A DNA stretch of 36,733 nt from Comamonadaceae bacterium (GTDB lineage: Bacteria > Pseudomonadota > Gammaproteobacteria > Burkholderiales > Burkholderiaceae_C), in assembly GCA_027486495.1 (NCBI GenBank), contig JAIXOZ010000011.1, positions 1 to 36,733 of the forward strand, written 5' to 3'. Under the pieces are notes generated by a model that worked only from the letters and a program-made list of their open reading frames with translations, was not told the origin of the DNA and made no database searches. Shown here piece after piece: positions 16,570 through 24,996 of the stretch (the first letter of the stretch is position 1; every line of letters begins with the position of its first letter). The translations under genes were made by a program, and so were the position numbers.

Positions 16570-16771
16570 TCAGGGCTTCACTCCATGCCAAAGCCTCTTG
16601 TTCGCGTTCTGTGACTTCGGCCATGGCGCGGTATCCCTGGGCCAGATCGTCGATCACGACGTGGGGCCGTGCCAGAGATTCGAGAAAACTGCTGATCTTG
16701 CGGCGGCCGACCACGCGCACCAAACCCTCGTAGACGGCTTCATCCATGGTGATGGTCATTCGTTTTTGCAT
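16541..16771 (-). CDS. MazE-like antitoxin of the broken MazF pair
   Basis: A 76-aa protein, MQKRMTITMDEAVYEGL...GRRKISSFLES at the start, a ribbon-helix-helix-like DNA-binding segment, followed by an acidic tail (GYRAMAEVTEREQEALAWSEALIGD) that would wrap the toxin. This arrangement is typical of MazF-linked antitoxins. It overlaps the toxin gene, as usual in such operons. The ATG at 16771 has AGGAG five bases upstream, and that site is part of the 30-bp palindrome, so binding there would block both transcription and translation. It appears intact while its toxin is not. Confidence 0.83.
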   Translation of the reverse strand: MQKRMTITMDEAVYEGLVRVVGRRKISSFLESLARPHVVIDDLAQGYRAMAEVTEREQEALAWSEALIGDVGRASR

Positions 16772-16774
16772 GGC

Positions 16775-16804
16775 CACTCCTTATGCATATATGCATAAGG
16801 AGTG
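16775..16804. promoter_or_regulatory. Perfect 30-bp palindrome, likely toxin-antitoxin operator
   Basis: CACTCCTTATGCATA at 16775-16789 is followed exactly by its reverse complement at 16790-16804. The centre is ATGCATATATGCAT-like. It ends four bases before the antitoxin ATG and holds its ribosome site. A ribbon-helix-helix antitoxin dimer commonly binds such sites, so autorepression is the natural reading. It also lies 77 bases before the TetR gene on the other strand. Confidence 0.8.
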
Positions 16805-16881
16805 AACGCAACCCATGTGGTCCGAATAGGGCCTCAAGCTCAGCGCTGATGCGCTTGTGAGCGCACTGGCAAAATGCCCCC

Positions 16882-17511
16882 ATGGCCCGGCCCAAATCAT
16901 CAACCCACGACATCAAGCGCGATGCGATCCTCGACATCGCCGCTCAATGCTTTGCCCAGCGCAGCTACCCTGCCGCCAGCATGAACGATATCGCCACGGC
17001 ATGTGGCACCTCCAAGGCGCGGCTGTACCATTATTACGACAGCAAAGAGTCGATTTTGTTTGATTTGCTGGACCGCCACACCCAGCGCCTGTTGGCCGTG
17101 ATCGCGCAAACTGAAGCCAACGCTCAACGCAAAGACCTGAACGACCGGGCGACGTTGCACGAGTTGGTTCGAGCGTTTTTGCAGGAATACGAAAGCTCGG
17201 CCACCCGGCACGCGGCCTTGCTCAACGACACCCAGTTTTTGAGCGACGCGCCCGACTCGGACCTGGGCGGGGCATCCGTGTCACCGCGTGAGTTGATCCT
17301 GAACCGCCAGCGCGACATTGTGGCCGCCATGACCCGATTCATGAAACGCGCTTACCCCGAGCGACTGACCCCCACCAACCAAACGGCGCTGACCATGATG
17401 CTGCTGGGCATGATCAATTGGACCTTCACCTGGCTGCGCCCGGGCGGGCCAATCAGCTATGCGGCTTTTGCCGATGAAGTCATTGGGATGCTGGAAAAGG
17501 GCTTGGGTTGA
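16882..17511 (+). CDS. TetR/AcrR family transcriptional regulator
   Basis: A 209-aa repressor-type protein. The N-terminal TetR helix-turn-helix spans about residues 14-55, with ILDIAAQCFAQRSYPAASMNDIATACGTSKARLYHYY split over helix, turn and recognition helix. The C-terminal half is helical and variable, ending in a family-like ligand-binding domain (MMLLGMINWTFTWLRPGGP). The MBL-fold gene follows 77 bases downstream on the same strand and is the likely target or partner. Related pairs occur near fatty or aromatic acid catabolism genes, but nothing here shows the ligand. Confidence 0.92.
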   Translation: MARPKSSTHDIKRDAILDIAAQCFAQRSYPAASMNDIATACGTSKARLYHYYDSKESILFDLLDRHTQRLLAVIAQTEANAQRKDLNDRATLHELVRAFLQEYESSATRHAALLNDTQFLSDAPDSDLGGASVSPRELILNRQRDIVAAMTRFMKRAYPERLTPTNQTALTMMLLGMINWTFTWLRPGGPISYAAFADEVIGMLEKGLG

Positions 17512-17588
17512 CTGGGCATCGAATTCAACAATCCGTAATGCATTTCGTTTAGGTAAAATTCAACCCTTCACAGACCGGAGAACTTTCC

Positions 17589-18602
17589 ATGTCCAAAGCA
17601 GCCACCCAGGCCCCTGCCAAAGCCTTCGCCAGCCAGGCCGACCTGACCGAAAAGAAAATCACTTTCGAGCAACTCAGCCAGCATTGCTGGGCCTATACCG
17701 CCGAGGGTGACCCCAACTCGGGTGTGATCATTGGCGACCGATTCATCATGGTCAGCGACGCCACCGCCACCCCGGCCATGGCGCAAGACCTGATCAAGAA
17801 GATCCGCACCGTGAGCGACCTGCCGATCAAATATGTGCTGCTGACCCACTACCACGCGGTGCGCGTCCTGGGCGCGTATGCCTACGCCGCCGAAGGCGCG
17901 ACCGAGATCATCGCCAGCGAAGGCACTTTGGACCTGATCAAGGAGCGCGGCGCACAAGACATGAAAAGCGAGATGGAGCGCTTTCCGCGCCTGTTCCGCG
18001 GTGCCGACAGCATCCCGGGCCTGACCTGGCCCACCATGGTGGTCGGCGGTGGCAACCCCACTAAAGGTGAAGTGCCCGGCAAACTCAGCATCAACCTGGG
18101 CGGCGTGGTGGTGCAAATTTGGCATCCGGGCCCAGGTCATACCCGTGGCGACACGATTGCTTGGGTGGAAGAAGAAAAAGTGCTGTTCTCAGGCGACTTG
18201 GTCGAGTATGAGGCCGGCGTTTACACAGGCGACGCTCAATTGGAAGAATGGCCCGCTACTTTGGAAGCCCTGCGCGCCCTGAAGGCTGATTTCATTGTGC
18301 CCGGCCGCGGCGAAGCCATGAAGGGCAATGAGAATGTCAATAAGGCGCTGGACTACACCCAGCGCTGGGTCACCACCTTGTTTCAGGCGGGCAAGGAAGC
18401 CGTGGCCGCCAAGATGGACTTGAAAGCGGCCATGGCCCACACCCGCAAGAGCATGGACCCGGTGTTTGGCCATGTGTTCATTTACGAGCACTGCCTGCCC
18501 TTTGATGTGACGCGTGCTTATGACGAAGCCAGCGGCATCAAAAACCCCCGCATCTGGACCGCCGAGCGCGACATGGAAATGTGGCAAGCCCTTCAAAGCT
18601 GA
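17589..18602 (+). CDS. MBL-fold hydrolase-like protein with altered metal site
   Basis: A 337-aa metallo-beta-lactamase-fold protein. The usual HxHxDH signature is replaced by THYHAVRVLGAYA: the first two His remain but the Asp-His pair is missing (Val-Arg instead). The later ligands look kept: GPGHTRGD (His) and FSGDLVEY (Asp). So it may bind one metal, or work differently from standard members. GGAG precedes the ATG. It follows a TetR gene and ends at a strong terminator, so it is a one- or two-gene unit. No signal peptide is seen. The substrate is unknown. Confidence 0.85.
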   Translation: MSKAATQAPAKAFASQADLTEKKITFEQLSQHCWAYTAEGDPNSGVIIGDRFIMVSDATATPAMAQDLIKKIRTVSDLPIKYVLLTHYHAVRVLGAYAYAAEGATEIIASEGTLDLIKERGAQDMKSEMERFPRLFRGADSIPGLTWPTMVVGGGNPTKGEVPGKLSINLGGVVVQIWHPGPGHTRGDTIAWVEEEKVLFSGDLVEYEAGVYTGDAQLEEWPATLEALRALKADFIVPGRGEAMKGNENVNKALDYTQRWVTTLFQAGKEAVAAKMDLKAAMAHTRKSMDPVFGHVFIYEHCLPFDVTRAYDEASGIKNPRIWTAERDMEMWQALQS

Positions 18603-18621
18603 GCCCTGATGCACTCCCATC

Positions 18622-18652
18622 AAAAAACCCGCCAAATCACGGCGGGTTTTTT
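18622..18652 (+). terminator. Strong rho-independent terminator after the MBL gene
   Basis: AAAAAACCCGCC (18622-18633), a 7-base loop, then GGCGGGTTTTTT (18641-18652). The stem plus T-run is complete. The A-run on the 5' side lets it also end transcription of the minus-strand lipoprotein operon whose last stop is at 18706. Confidence 0.95.
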
Positions 18653-18705
18653 GTGGGCAATGCCAGGCGAATCAGGTCTTCATACCGGGTCATCGATGTG
18701 GGTGA

Positions 18706-19557
18706 TCAGGGCCGGTTCAGATCCAGCAGATCCCGCTCATAGGCGCGCAAGCGCCGTGCTGCGCGCACGCGTTGCTCGGGGGTGGCTGTGTTGTGCAATT
18801 GAGCCAAGTTCTCACAAGCACGATGCGACAAGGTTTGCACCACGGCGCGTTGCCCGGCATCGGGTGGCTGCAGCCAGCGTTTCCACACGCCCCACAACTG
18901 GGCTTCGGCCTGCGCTTGAGACAGGTTGCTTTGCGTGATGCGCTGCAGCGTCGACAGTAAATCTTGCTGGCGGCGCTGGCGGTCACGCCGACCCCATTCA
19001 GCCGTCCATGGGGACTGCGCCAATTGTGTCTTGATCAGGGCGGTTTGAGTCGAGCTCAACTCGCCGTAAAACGAGTTGTAGCGACTGAGGGCCCTGTCCA
19101 GGCGGCGCTCCATCCGGGCGTCGGTGTCACCTTGGAGCCATTCCTTTTCCCATTCTTCGTTTTGCTGCTCCCAGTGCCTTGCCATGTGGCTGAGCTGGCG
19201 CGGCCCAAGAGCCATGGCCACGGGGGCCGCCTGCGCCACCGCCTGGCGCATCAGGGTGTCGAGCCGGACTTGCACCTCATCAATCAAGCGGCACAGCTGC
19301 TCGGGCTGCACGGGCCCTGCGCTCAGATCGGCAGTGCGATGCAGCAGCGCCGCATAGCCAGGCAGCTCTTCGCGGCGGTGCCATTGGTAAAGCTTGTCAA
19401 TCGCCTCTTTGGCTGCAGGTGTTTGGTTACCGCTGAACGAGACTGTGTTGTCGAGCCACCAATACGACAGGGTGGGCAACTGCTGGTAACCGAGCTTGAT
19501 GGCGCTGCACGCTTGCAAAAGCAACAGGGCTGCGACGGCGAGAAGGGGGCGGATCAT
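18706..19557 (-). CDS. DUF6279-type lipoprotein
   Basis: A 283-aa lipoprotein. The start ATG at 19557 gives a signal ending in the lipobox LLLLQAC, so Cys is lipidated and the protein is exported, probably to the outer membrane. The mature part is helical and polar, with YWWLDNTV near the start and charged helices later; it resembles DUF6279. The gene overlaps the upstream lipoprotein stop as ATGA. An upstream in-frame start at 19584 would spoil the signal peptide. Function unknown. Confidence 0.85.
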   Translation of the reverse strand: MIRPLLAVAALLLLQACSAIKLGYQQLPTLSYWWLDNTVSFSGNQTPAAKEAIDKLYQWHRREELPGYAALLHRTADLSAGPVQPEQLCRLIDEVQVRLDTLMRQAVAQAAPVAMALGPRQLSHMARHWEQQNEEWEKEWLQGDTDARMERRLDRALSRYNSFYGELSSTQTALIKTQLAQSPWTAEWGRRDRQRRQQDLLSTLQRITQSNLSQAQAEAQLWGVWKRWLQPPDAGQRAVVQTLSHRACENLAQLHNTATPEQRVRAARRLRAYERDLLDLNRP

Positions 19558-20069
19558 TGAAGGCCCTGCAAAATAACCCGCCACTGGATGAACGTACCGG
19601 TATTGCCAGGTGCACGATCCTTGACCTGCAGCGTCCAGCGCCCTTGTGTGACCGGATTGAAGCCAGTTGTAGACAACAGATCAAGACTGTGGAGTTGGCC
19701 TTGACGAGAGTCACAGGACAAACCCAAATGAGTCGGTAAAGGCAGCGCCAGCGTGGTTGTTGAATTGGGTGGCGCGATTGACCACTCCAAGTCAACAGGG
19801 TTGGTGTGGTTCAAGCAAATCTCCAGTTTGGCAGATGAGAGTGATGACAAAGTGCAATTTTGGTTGTCCCAAGTGACTGTGATGCCAATGTTGTTGTTGT
19901 CCGGTATCTGCGAACCTGAAAGGGCTGGTCGGCCTGCCCATAAAGTGGTCGAGTCGCAAGTTGCACTGACCAAATTTCGTGAATCCTGTACCGCTGTGCC
20001 CCCACAACCAGCAAGCAACAAAGTGCCTGCCAAAACAGCCCTAGGTAACCCAAATCGAAATTGACACAT
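19554..20069 (-). CDS. Lipoprotein with proprotein-convertase P-like domain
   Basis: A 171-aa protein with a signal peptide and lipobox LLLAGC, hence a lipoprotein. The C-terminal half reads GRWTLQVKDRAPGNTGTFIQWRVILQG, the closing strand pattern of the P (homoB) beta-sandwich domain found after bacterial and eukaryotic subtilases. There is no protease domain, so the module stands alone. It is the first gene of a pair with the DUF6279 lipoprotein, with a 4-base overlap. Its base composition is lower in GC than its neighbours, which may mean later acquisition. Role unknown; an adhesion or surface function is only a guess. Confidence 0.75.
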   Translation of the reverse strand: MCQFRFGLPRAVLAGTLLLAGCGGTAVQDSRNLVSATCDSTTLWAGRPALSGSQIPDNNNIGITVTWDNQNCTLSSLSSAKLEICLNHTNPVDLEWSIAPPNSTTTLALPLPTHLGLSCDSRQGQLHSLDLLSTTGFNPVTQGRWTLQVKDRAPGNTGTFIQWRVILQGLQ

Positions 20070-20179
20070 GTTGAAAATGCCCTTTTTGGCGAATCATAGG
20101 CCCTATGTGGGGCGGCGATAATTTAACCACGCCCGAAGACCGCCCCCAACCAGTGGCCAACCGAGAAAGAGTGCACCCC

Positions 20180-21586
20180 ATGACCACCCTCCAGTTCCCC
20201 ATCGACGTCGTCATCATGGCCGCCGGTAAAGGCACCCGCATGAAAAGCCGCCTGCCCAAGGTGCTGCAGCGCCTGGCCGGTGTGCCGTTGGTGCAGCATG
20301 TGCTGAACACGGCCGCGCAGCTGAATGCCCGTTCGGCCGTGGTTATCACCGGCCATGGGGCCGACCAGGTGGAACCGGTGGTGCTGGCCCCGGGCCAGGC
20401 GCTCACGGTGCAATGCGTGCGCCAGGAGCCGCAGTTGGGCACGGGCCACGCTGTGCAGCAAGCCGTGCCCGTGCTGCTTGACGATGGGGTGGTGGTGGTT
20501 TTGTCGGGCGATGTGCCACTGACCGAGGCCGACACCTTGCATGCGTTGATCGCCCAATGCGGCGCAGACAAACTGGCGCTGCTGACCATCGACATGGCCG
20601 ACCCCACGGGTTATGGCCGCATCGTGCGCGATGGCATCCAGGTGCAAGCCATCGTCGAGCACAAAGACGCCAGCGACGCACAGCGCGACATCCGAGAGGT
20701 CTACAGCGGCATCATGGCCGTGCCCGCGCGTCTGCTCAAAACCTGGCTGGCCCGGCTGGACAACCAGAACGCCCAAGGCGAGTACTACTTGACCGACGTG
20801 GTCAAGTTCGCTGTGGCCGACGGCGTGCCCGTGGTGGCCCACAAGATTAGCGACGCGTTGCAGGTGGCGGGTGTGAACAGCCCCGTGCAACTGGCCGAGC
20901 TGGAGTGCGCTCACCAACACCGCCAAGCGATCCAACTCATGGAGCAAGGTGTGCGCCTGAAAGACCCTGCCCGCTTTGACCTGCGCGGCCAGCTCGATTG
21001 CGCGCAAGACGTCGAGATCGACGTGAACTGCATTTTTGAAGGCCGCGTCTCATTGGGCGAAGGCGTGAAGATCGGTGCCAACTGCATCATTGCCAACTGC
21101 ACCATCGCAGCTGGCGCGGTCATTCACCCCTTCACGCACATCGACGGCGAAAAGCTCGGCGTGTCGGTAGGCGAGGGCGCGTTGATTGGCCCCTTTGCCC
21201 GCCTGCGCCCCGGCGCGCAGCTGGGCGCGCAGGTGCACATCGGCAACTTCGTGGAAGTCAAAAATTCCACCCTGGCCGCAGGCGCCAAAGCCAACCATTT
21301 GGCCTACTTGGGCGACGCCACCGTGGGCGAGCGGGTGAATTACGGCGCAGGCAGCATCACCGCCAATTACGACGGGGCCAACAAGCACCGCACCGTGATT
21401 GAGGCCGATGTGCACATCGGCAGCAACTGCGTGCTGGTTGCCCCCGTCACCATCGGTGCAGGTGGCACCGTGGGCGGGGGCTCCACCATCACCAAGAGCA
21501 CTGAGCCTGGGGCCTTGAGCGTGGCGCGCGGCAAGCAGGTCAGCATCGCGAACTGGGCGCGGCCAAAGAAGCAGCCCAAAGCCTGA
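20180..21586 (+). CDS. glmU: Bifunctional GlmU: GlcNAc-1-P uridyltransferase / GlcN-1-P acetyltransferase
   Basis: Makes UDP-GlcNAc for peptidoglycan and LPS in two steps. The N-terminal nucleotidyltransferase domain has AAGKGTRM and LPKVLQ; the substrate loop YGRIVRD follows. The C-terminal half is a left-handed beta-helix built of hexapeptide repeats, with the active-site His/Lys region NFVEVKNSTLAAGAKANHLAYLGD split over its turns. The length of 468 aa is normal. I use the ATG at 20180; a frame open from 20105 is not typical of the family. glmS lies 1.5 kb downstream on the same strand. Confidence 0.97.
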   Translation: MTTLQFPIDVVIMAAGKGTRMKSRLPKVLQRLAGVPLVQHVLNTAAQLNARSAVVITGHGADQVEPVVLAPGQALTVQCVRQEPQLGTGHAVQQAVPVLLDDGVVVVLSGDVPLTEADTLHALIAQCGADKLALLTIDMADPTGYGRIVRDGIQVQAIVEHKDASDAQRDIREVYSGIMAVPARLLKTWLARLDNQNAQGEYYLTDVVKFAVADGVPVVAHKISDALQVAGVNSPVQLAELECAHQHRQAIQLMEQGVRLKDPARFDLRGQLDCAQDVEIDVNCIFEGRVSLGEGVKIGANCIIANCTIAAGAVIHPFTHIDGEKLGVSVGEGALIGPFARLRPGAQLGAQVHIGNFVEVKNSTLAAGAKANHLAYLGDATVGERVNYGAGSITANYDGANKHRTVIEADVHIGSNCVLVAPVTIGAGGTVGGGSTITKSTEPGALSVARGKQVSIANWARPKKQPKA

Positions 21587-21607
21587 GCTGCCTGTTCAGC
21601 GTCCCGT

Positions 21608-22420
21608 TCAGCGCTGTGTGTCTGACTTTTTCAGGGCAGCCCAGGCCATGCGGTCCACCCAACTTGGGGCAATCAGCTTGAGCCATCGGCCCACATGCCC
21701 AATTGGGTTCATGAGCACGTCGCGTTGGCGTCGCTCGGTGCCTTGCAAGATCTTTTGTACGCACACGTTGACGGGCATGGCCTTGTCTTCGCTGAGACCG
21801 CTGGTGCCTGCAGGCTGGCCCAGGGCATTGAAGCCACGGCGGCGGATGTCGGTGTCTACCACCCCGGGGTAGGCAATCGTCACCGATACCCCATCACCCA
21901 TCAATTCGGTGCGCAGCGCTTCCATGAAGCCATTCATCGCAAATTTGCTGGTGCAGTAAGCCGTGCGACCGGGTACACCCACCAGGCCCGCCAGCGACGA
22001 AACTGCCACCAGCCGACCGCGTGAGGCTTTAAGGTGCGGCAGCGCGGCATGTGTGCACCAGATGGTGCCCCACAGGTTGACCCGCATGAGCTCTTCGTAC
22101 CAGCCCAAATGGGCTGCGTCGACATCCTGCAGCAGTGCGTGAGCAGAAATACCGGCGTTGTTGATCAGCGTGTCGATCCGGCCAAACTTCTGCACGGTCT
22201 GTGCGATCAGGGCTTCGCAGTCTGCGCGAACGCTGACGTCGGTGGGCACACACAGCACCTGCGCCCCGTGTTGCTGACAGGCAGTGGCCACCGTGTCGAG
22301 CTTGGCCGCTTGGCGGGCGGCCAACACCAACGCCACGGCGGCACCTTTTGTTCGGGCCAGCTGGGTGGCCATTTCAGCCCCAATGCCTTCAGATGCGCCC
22401 GTGATGATGATCACATTCAT
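21608..22420 (-). CDS. SDR family oxidoreductase
   Basis: A 270-aa classical SDR. TGASEGIG is the cofactor loop, NNAG the strand motif, a Ser in VSSLAG and YCTSK the catalytic box; PGVVDTDI comes after. A C-terminal extension (GRWLKLIAPSWVDRMAW) could dock to the membrane or other proteins. AAGGAGA precedes the ATG at 22420 at a good distance; a longer frame from 22486 has no such site. It lies opposite glmU and glmS and 90 bases downstream of an Lrp-type regulator gene. Substrate unknown. Confidence 0.9.
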   Translation of the reverse strand: MNVIIITGASEGIGAEMATQLARTKGAAVALVLAARQAAKLDTVATACQQHGAQVLCVPTDVSVRADCEALIAQTVQKFGRIDTLINNAGISAHALLQDVDAAHLGWYEELMRVNLWGTIWCTHAALPHLKASRGRLVAVSSLAGLVGVPGRTAYCTSKFAMNGFMEALRTELMGDGVSVTIAYPGVVDTDIRRRGFNALGQPAGTSGLSEDKAMPVNVCVQKILQGTERRQRDVLMNPIGHVGRWLKLIAPSWVDRMAWAALKKSDTQR

Positions 22421-22510
22421 GCCAGTTCTCCTTGTGGTGGGCTTGCCGAAGATCGGCACGCCCGGCTTGCCCGGGGATTCTTTCACACCTGTGCTGTTCC
22501 CCCGTAACGC

Positions 22511-22996
22511 TTAAGGCAGCACTGGCCAGGTTGTCGTGAACTTGGCGCGTTTGGTCGCAAAAAACGCTTTCACGTTGCGCACATTGGCGTCTTGGGTGAA
22601 CAGGGTTTGGCTGATCGCCAAGTAGTGCGGCATGTCGCGCGCCTGCACCACCAGCATGAAGTCGGGGCCAGGCGACACGCGCCAGCACTGCTGCACCGCG
22701 TCGTGCGCCACGGCGCGGGCTTCAAAGGCGTCGAGGTGTTCGCTGCCTTGTCGATCCAGAGAGACTTCGACTAATGCGCTCAGGCCGTATCCCAGCGTTG
22801 CGCTGAGTTTGTCGCTGCTCAGCACCGCCACCTGGCGCTCAATCCAGCCGCCATCGGTCAGCCGCTTGACACGGCGCAGGCAAGTGGGGGGCGAGACGTT
22901 CACCTTTTCGGCCAGCGCCACATTGCTCAGGCTGGCGTCGCGCTGCAAGCTGTCCAGCAGTTGCAGATCGATCGCATCGAGTTCATTGGGTTCCAT
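22511..22996 (-). CDS. Lrp/AsnC family transcriptional regulator
   Basis: An Lrp/AsnC-type regulator of 161 aa. The N-terminal winged helix includes LDAIDLQLLDSLQRD, SLSNVALAEKVNVSPPTCLRRVKRL and the wing WIERQVAVL; the C-terminal RAM domain follows (VSPGPDFMLVVQARDM). The start is uncertain: ATG 22996 matches family N-termini; ATG 23005 and TTG 23026 are in frame. A 17-base palindrome at 23010-23026 lies just upstream and would suit autoregulation. It is divergent from glmS and may control it or the SDR. Confidence 0.93.
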   Translation of the reverse strand: MEPNELDAIDLQLLDSLQRDASLSNVALAEKVNVSPPTCLRRVKRLTDGGWIERQVAVLSSDKLSATLGYGLSALVEVSLDRQGSEHLDAFEARAVAHDAVQQCWRVSPGPDFMLVVQARDMPHYLAISQTLFTQDANVRNVKAFFATKRAKFTTTWPVLP

Positions 22997-23009
22997 AAAA
23001 GTCATTTTT

Positions 23010-23026
23010 TTGAAATTAAATTTCAA
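23010..23026. promoter_or_regulatory. AT-rich palindrome upstream of the Lrp-type gene
   Basis: TTGAAATT-A-AATTTCAA is a perfect odd palindrome. Related GAAATT words recur near 23041 and 23075. The stretch 23000-23090 is far more AT-rich than the window. Lrp-family proteins bind such AT-rich symmetric sites, so this is a candidate operator between the regulator and glmS. Confidence 0.55.
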
Positions 23027-23133
23027 TTTCCTGTATGGATGAAATTATCCTTAAAATTTAATCAATAAATCAAGCTGAAATTTCTTGTCAATCGTTCTAG
23101 CATCCTGGACAAACCCTGTTTTGGAGCTTCAAC

Positions 23134-24996
23134 ATGTGTGGCATCGTCGGCGCCGTTTCTTCCCGCAACATCGTTCCCATCCTCGTGCAAGGCCTGCAAC
23201 GGCTCGAGTACCGGGGCTATGACTCCTGCGGCGTGGCCGTGCACGCGGCCAGTTTGAACGGCGGCACGGGCGGTCTGAAGCGCGCCCGCAGCACCTCGCG
23301 TGTGGCAGAACTCATGGACCAAGTCGCGGCCGACCACATCGAAGGCGGCACCGGCATTGCCCACACCCGCTGGGCCACACACGGGGCGCCCGCGGTGCAC
23401 AACGCGCACCCCCACTTCAGCCACGGCACGGGCGCAGCCGACACCAAACCCGGCAAGGTGGCGCTGGTGCACAACGGCATCATTGAAAACCACGAAGAGC
23501 TACGGGCCGCACTGCAAGCCAAGGGCTATGTGTTTGCCAGCCAGACCGACACCGAGGTCATCGCCCACTTGGTGGACAGCGTGTACGACGGTGACATTTT
23601 TGAAGCCGTCAAAACCGCCATCCGCCAGTTGCACGGCGCGTATGCGATTGCCGTGTTCCACAAAGACGAGCCGCAGCGCGTGATCGGCGCCCGTGCGGGC
23701 TCGCCGCTGATTTTGGGCGTGGGCCAAGGCGAAACATTCTTGGCCAGCGACGCGATGGCCTTGGCCGGTGTGACCGACCAAATCGTCTATCTGGAAGAAG
23801 GCGACGTGGTCGACATCCAGCTGGGCAAATACTGGGTGGTGGACCGCGATCACAAGGCCGCAACCCGCGCTGTGAAAACCGTGCACGCCCACAGCGGCGC
23901 GGCCGAGCTGGGGCCTTATCGCCACTACATGCAAAAAGAAATCTTCGAGCAGCCCCGCGCCATTGCCGACACGCTCGAAGGCGTGGAAGGCATCACCCCC
24001 GAGCTGTTTGGCGATGGTGCGTATTCCACCTTCAAGGCCATCGACAACGTGTTGATTCTGGCTTGTGGCACCAGCTATTACAGCGGCTGCGTGGCCAAGT
24101 ACTGGATTGAGGCCATTGCCAAAGTGCCCTGTGCGGTCGAGATCGCCAGCGAATACCGCTACCGCGAATCGGTGCCCAACCCCAACACACTGATCGTCAC
24201 CATCACCCAAAGCGGCGAAACTGCCGACACGCTGGCCGCGCTGCGCCACGCGCAAAGTCTGGGCATGACGCACACGCTCACCATCTGCAACGTGTCCACC
24301 AGCGCCATGGTGCGCGAGTGCAAGCATGCGTATGTGACCCGCGCCGGGGCCGAGATCGGCGTGGCCTCCACCAAGGCCTTCACCACGCAGCTGGCGGGCT
24401 TGTTCTTGCTGACCTTGGCGCTGGCGCAGACCAAAGGCCGCCTGAGTGACGAAGAAGAAGCCGGGCACATCAAAGCCATGCGCCACCTGCCCGCCGCGCT
24501 GCAAGCCGTGCTGGCGCTGGAGCCGCAAATCATCGCCTGGTCACAAGAATTTGCCAGCAAAGAAAACGCGTTGTTCTTGGGCCGGGGCACACATTACCCC
24601 ATCGCCCTCGAAGGCGCACTCAAACTCAAAGAAATCACCTACATCCACGCCGAAGCCTATGCGGCGGGCGAGCTCAAACACGGCCCGCTGGCCCTGGTGA
24701 CCAGCGCCATGCCCGTAGTGACGGTGGCCCCCAATGACCAGCTGCTCGAAAAGCTGAAAAGCAATATGCAAGAAGTGCGCGCCCGTGGCGGTGTGCTCTA
24801 TGTGCTGGCCGACGGCGACACCAAGATCGAAAGCAGCGAAGGCGTCAACGTCATCCGCATGCCTGAGCACTACGGCGTGCTCTCACCCATCTTGCACGTC
24901 GTGCCGCTGCAGTTGCTCAGCTACCACACCGCTTGTGCGCGGGGGACGGACGTGGACAAACCACGTAACTTGGCGAAGAGCGTGACTGTTGAGTGA
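23134..24996 (+). CDS. glmS: Glutamine-fructose-6-phosphate aminotransferase (isomerizing) GlmS
   Basis: First committed step of hexosamine synthesis: fructose-6-P plus Gln gives glucosamine-6-P. The N-terminal class II glutaminase domain starts MCGIVGAV with nucleophile Cys2 (after Met removal) and RLEYRGYDS; the C-terminal half holds two SIS sugar-isomerase domains ([25 protein letters not shown]). It ends KSVTVE. At 620 aa it is slightly longer than E. coli GlmS (609). TTGGAG precedes the ATG. There is no ribozyme-like element in the short leader. An SET gene overlaps its end. Confidence 0.98.
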   Translation: MCGIVGAVSSRNIVPILVQGLQRLEYRGYDSCGVAVHAASLNGGTGGLKRARSTSRVAELMDQVAADHIEGGTGIAHTRWATHGAPAVHNAHPHFSHGTGAADTKPGKVALVHNGIIENHEELRAALQAKGYVFASQTDTEVIAHLVDSVYDGDIFEAVKTAIRQLHGAYAIAVFHKDEPQRVIGARAGSPLILGVGQGETFLASDAMALAGVTDQIVYLEEGDVVDIQLGKYWVVDRDHKAATRAVKTVHAHSGAAELGPYRHYMQKEIFEQPRAIADTLEGVEGITPELFGDGAYSTFKAIDNVLILACGTSYYSGCVAKYWIEAIAKVPCAVEIASEYRYRESVPNPNTLIVTITQSGETADTLAALRHAQSLGMTHTLTICNVSTSAMVRECKHAYVTRAGAEIGVASTKAFTTQLAGLFLLTLALAQTKGRLSDEEEAGHIKAMRHLPAALQAVLALEPQIIAWSQEFASKENALFLGRGTHYPIALEGALKLKEITYIHAEAYAAGELKHGPLALVTSAMPVVTVAPNDQLLEKLKSNMQEVRARGGVLYVLADGDTKIESSEGVNVIRMPEHYGVLSPILHVVPLQLLSYHTACARGTDVDKPRNLAKSVTVE

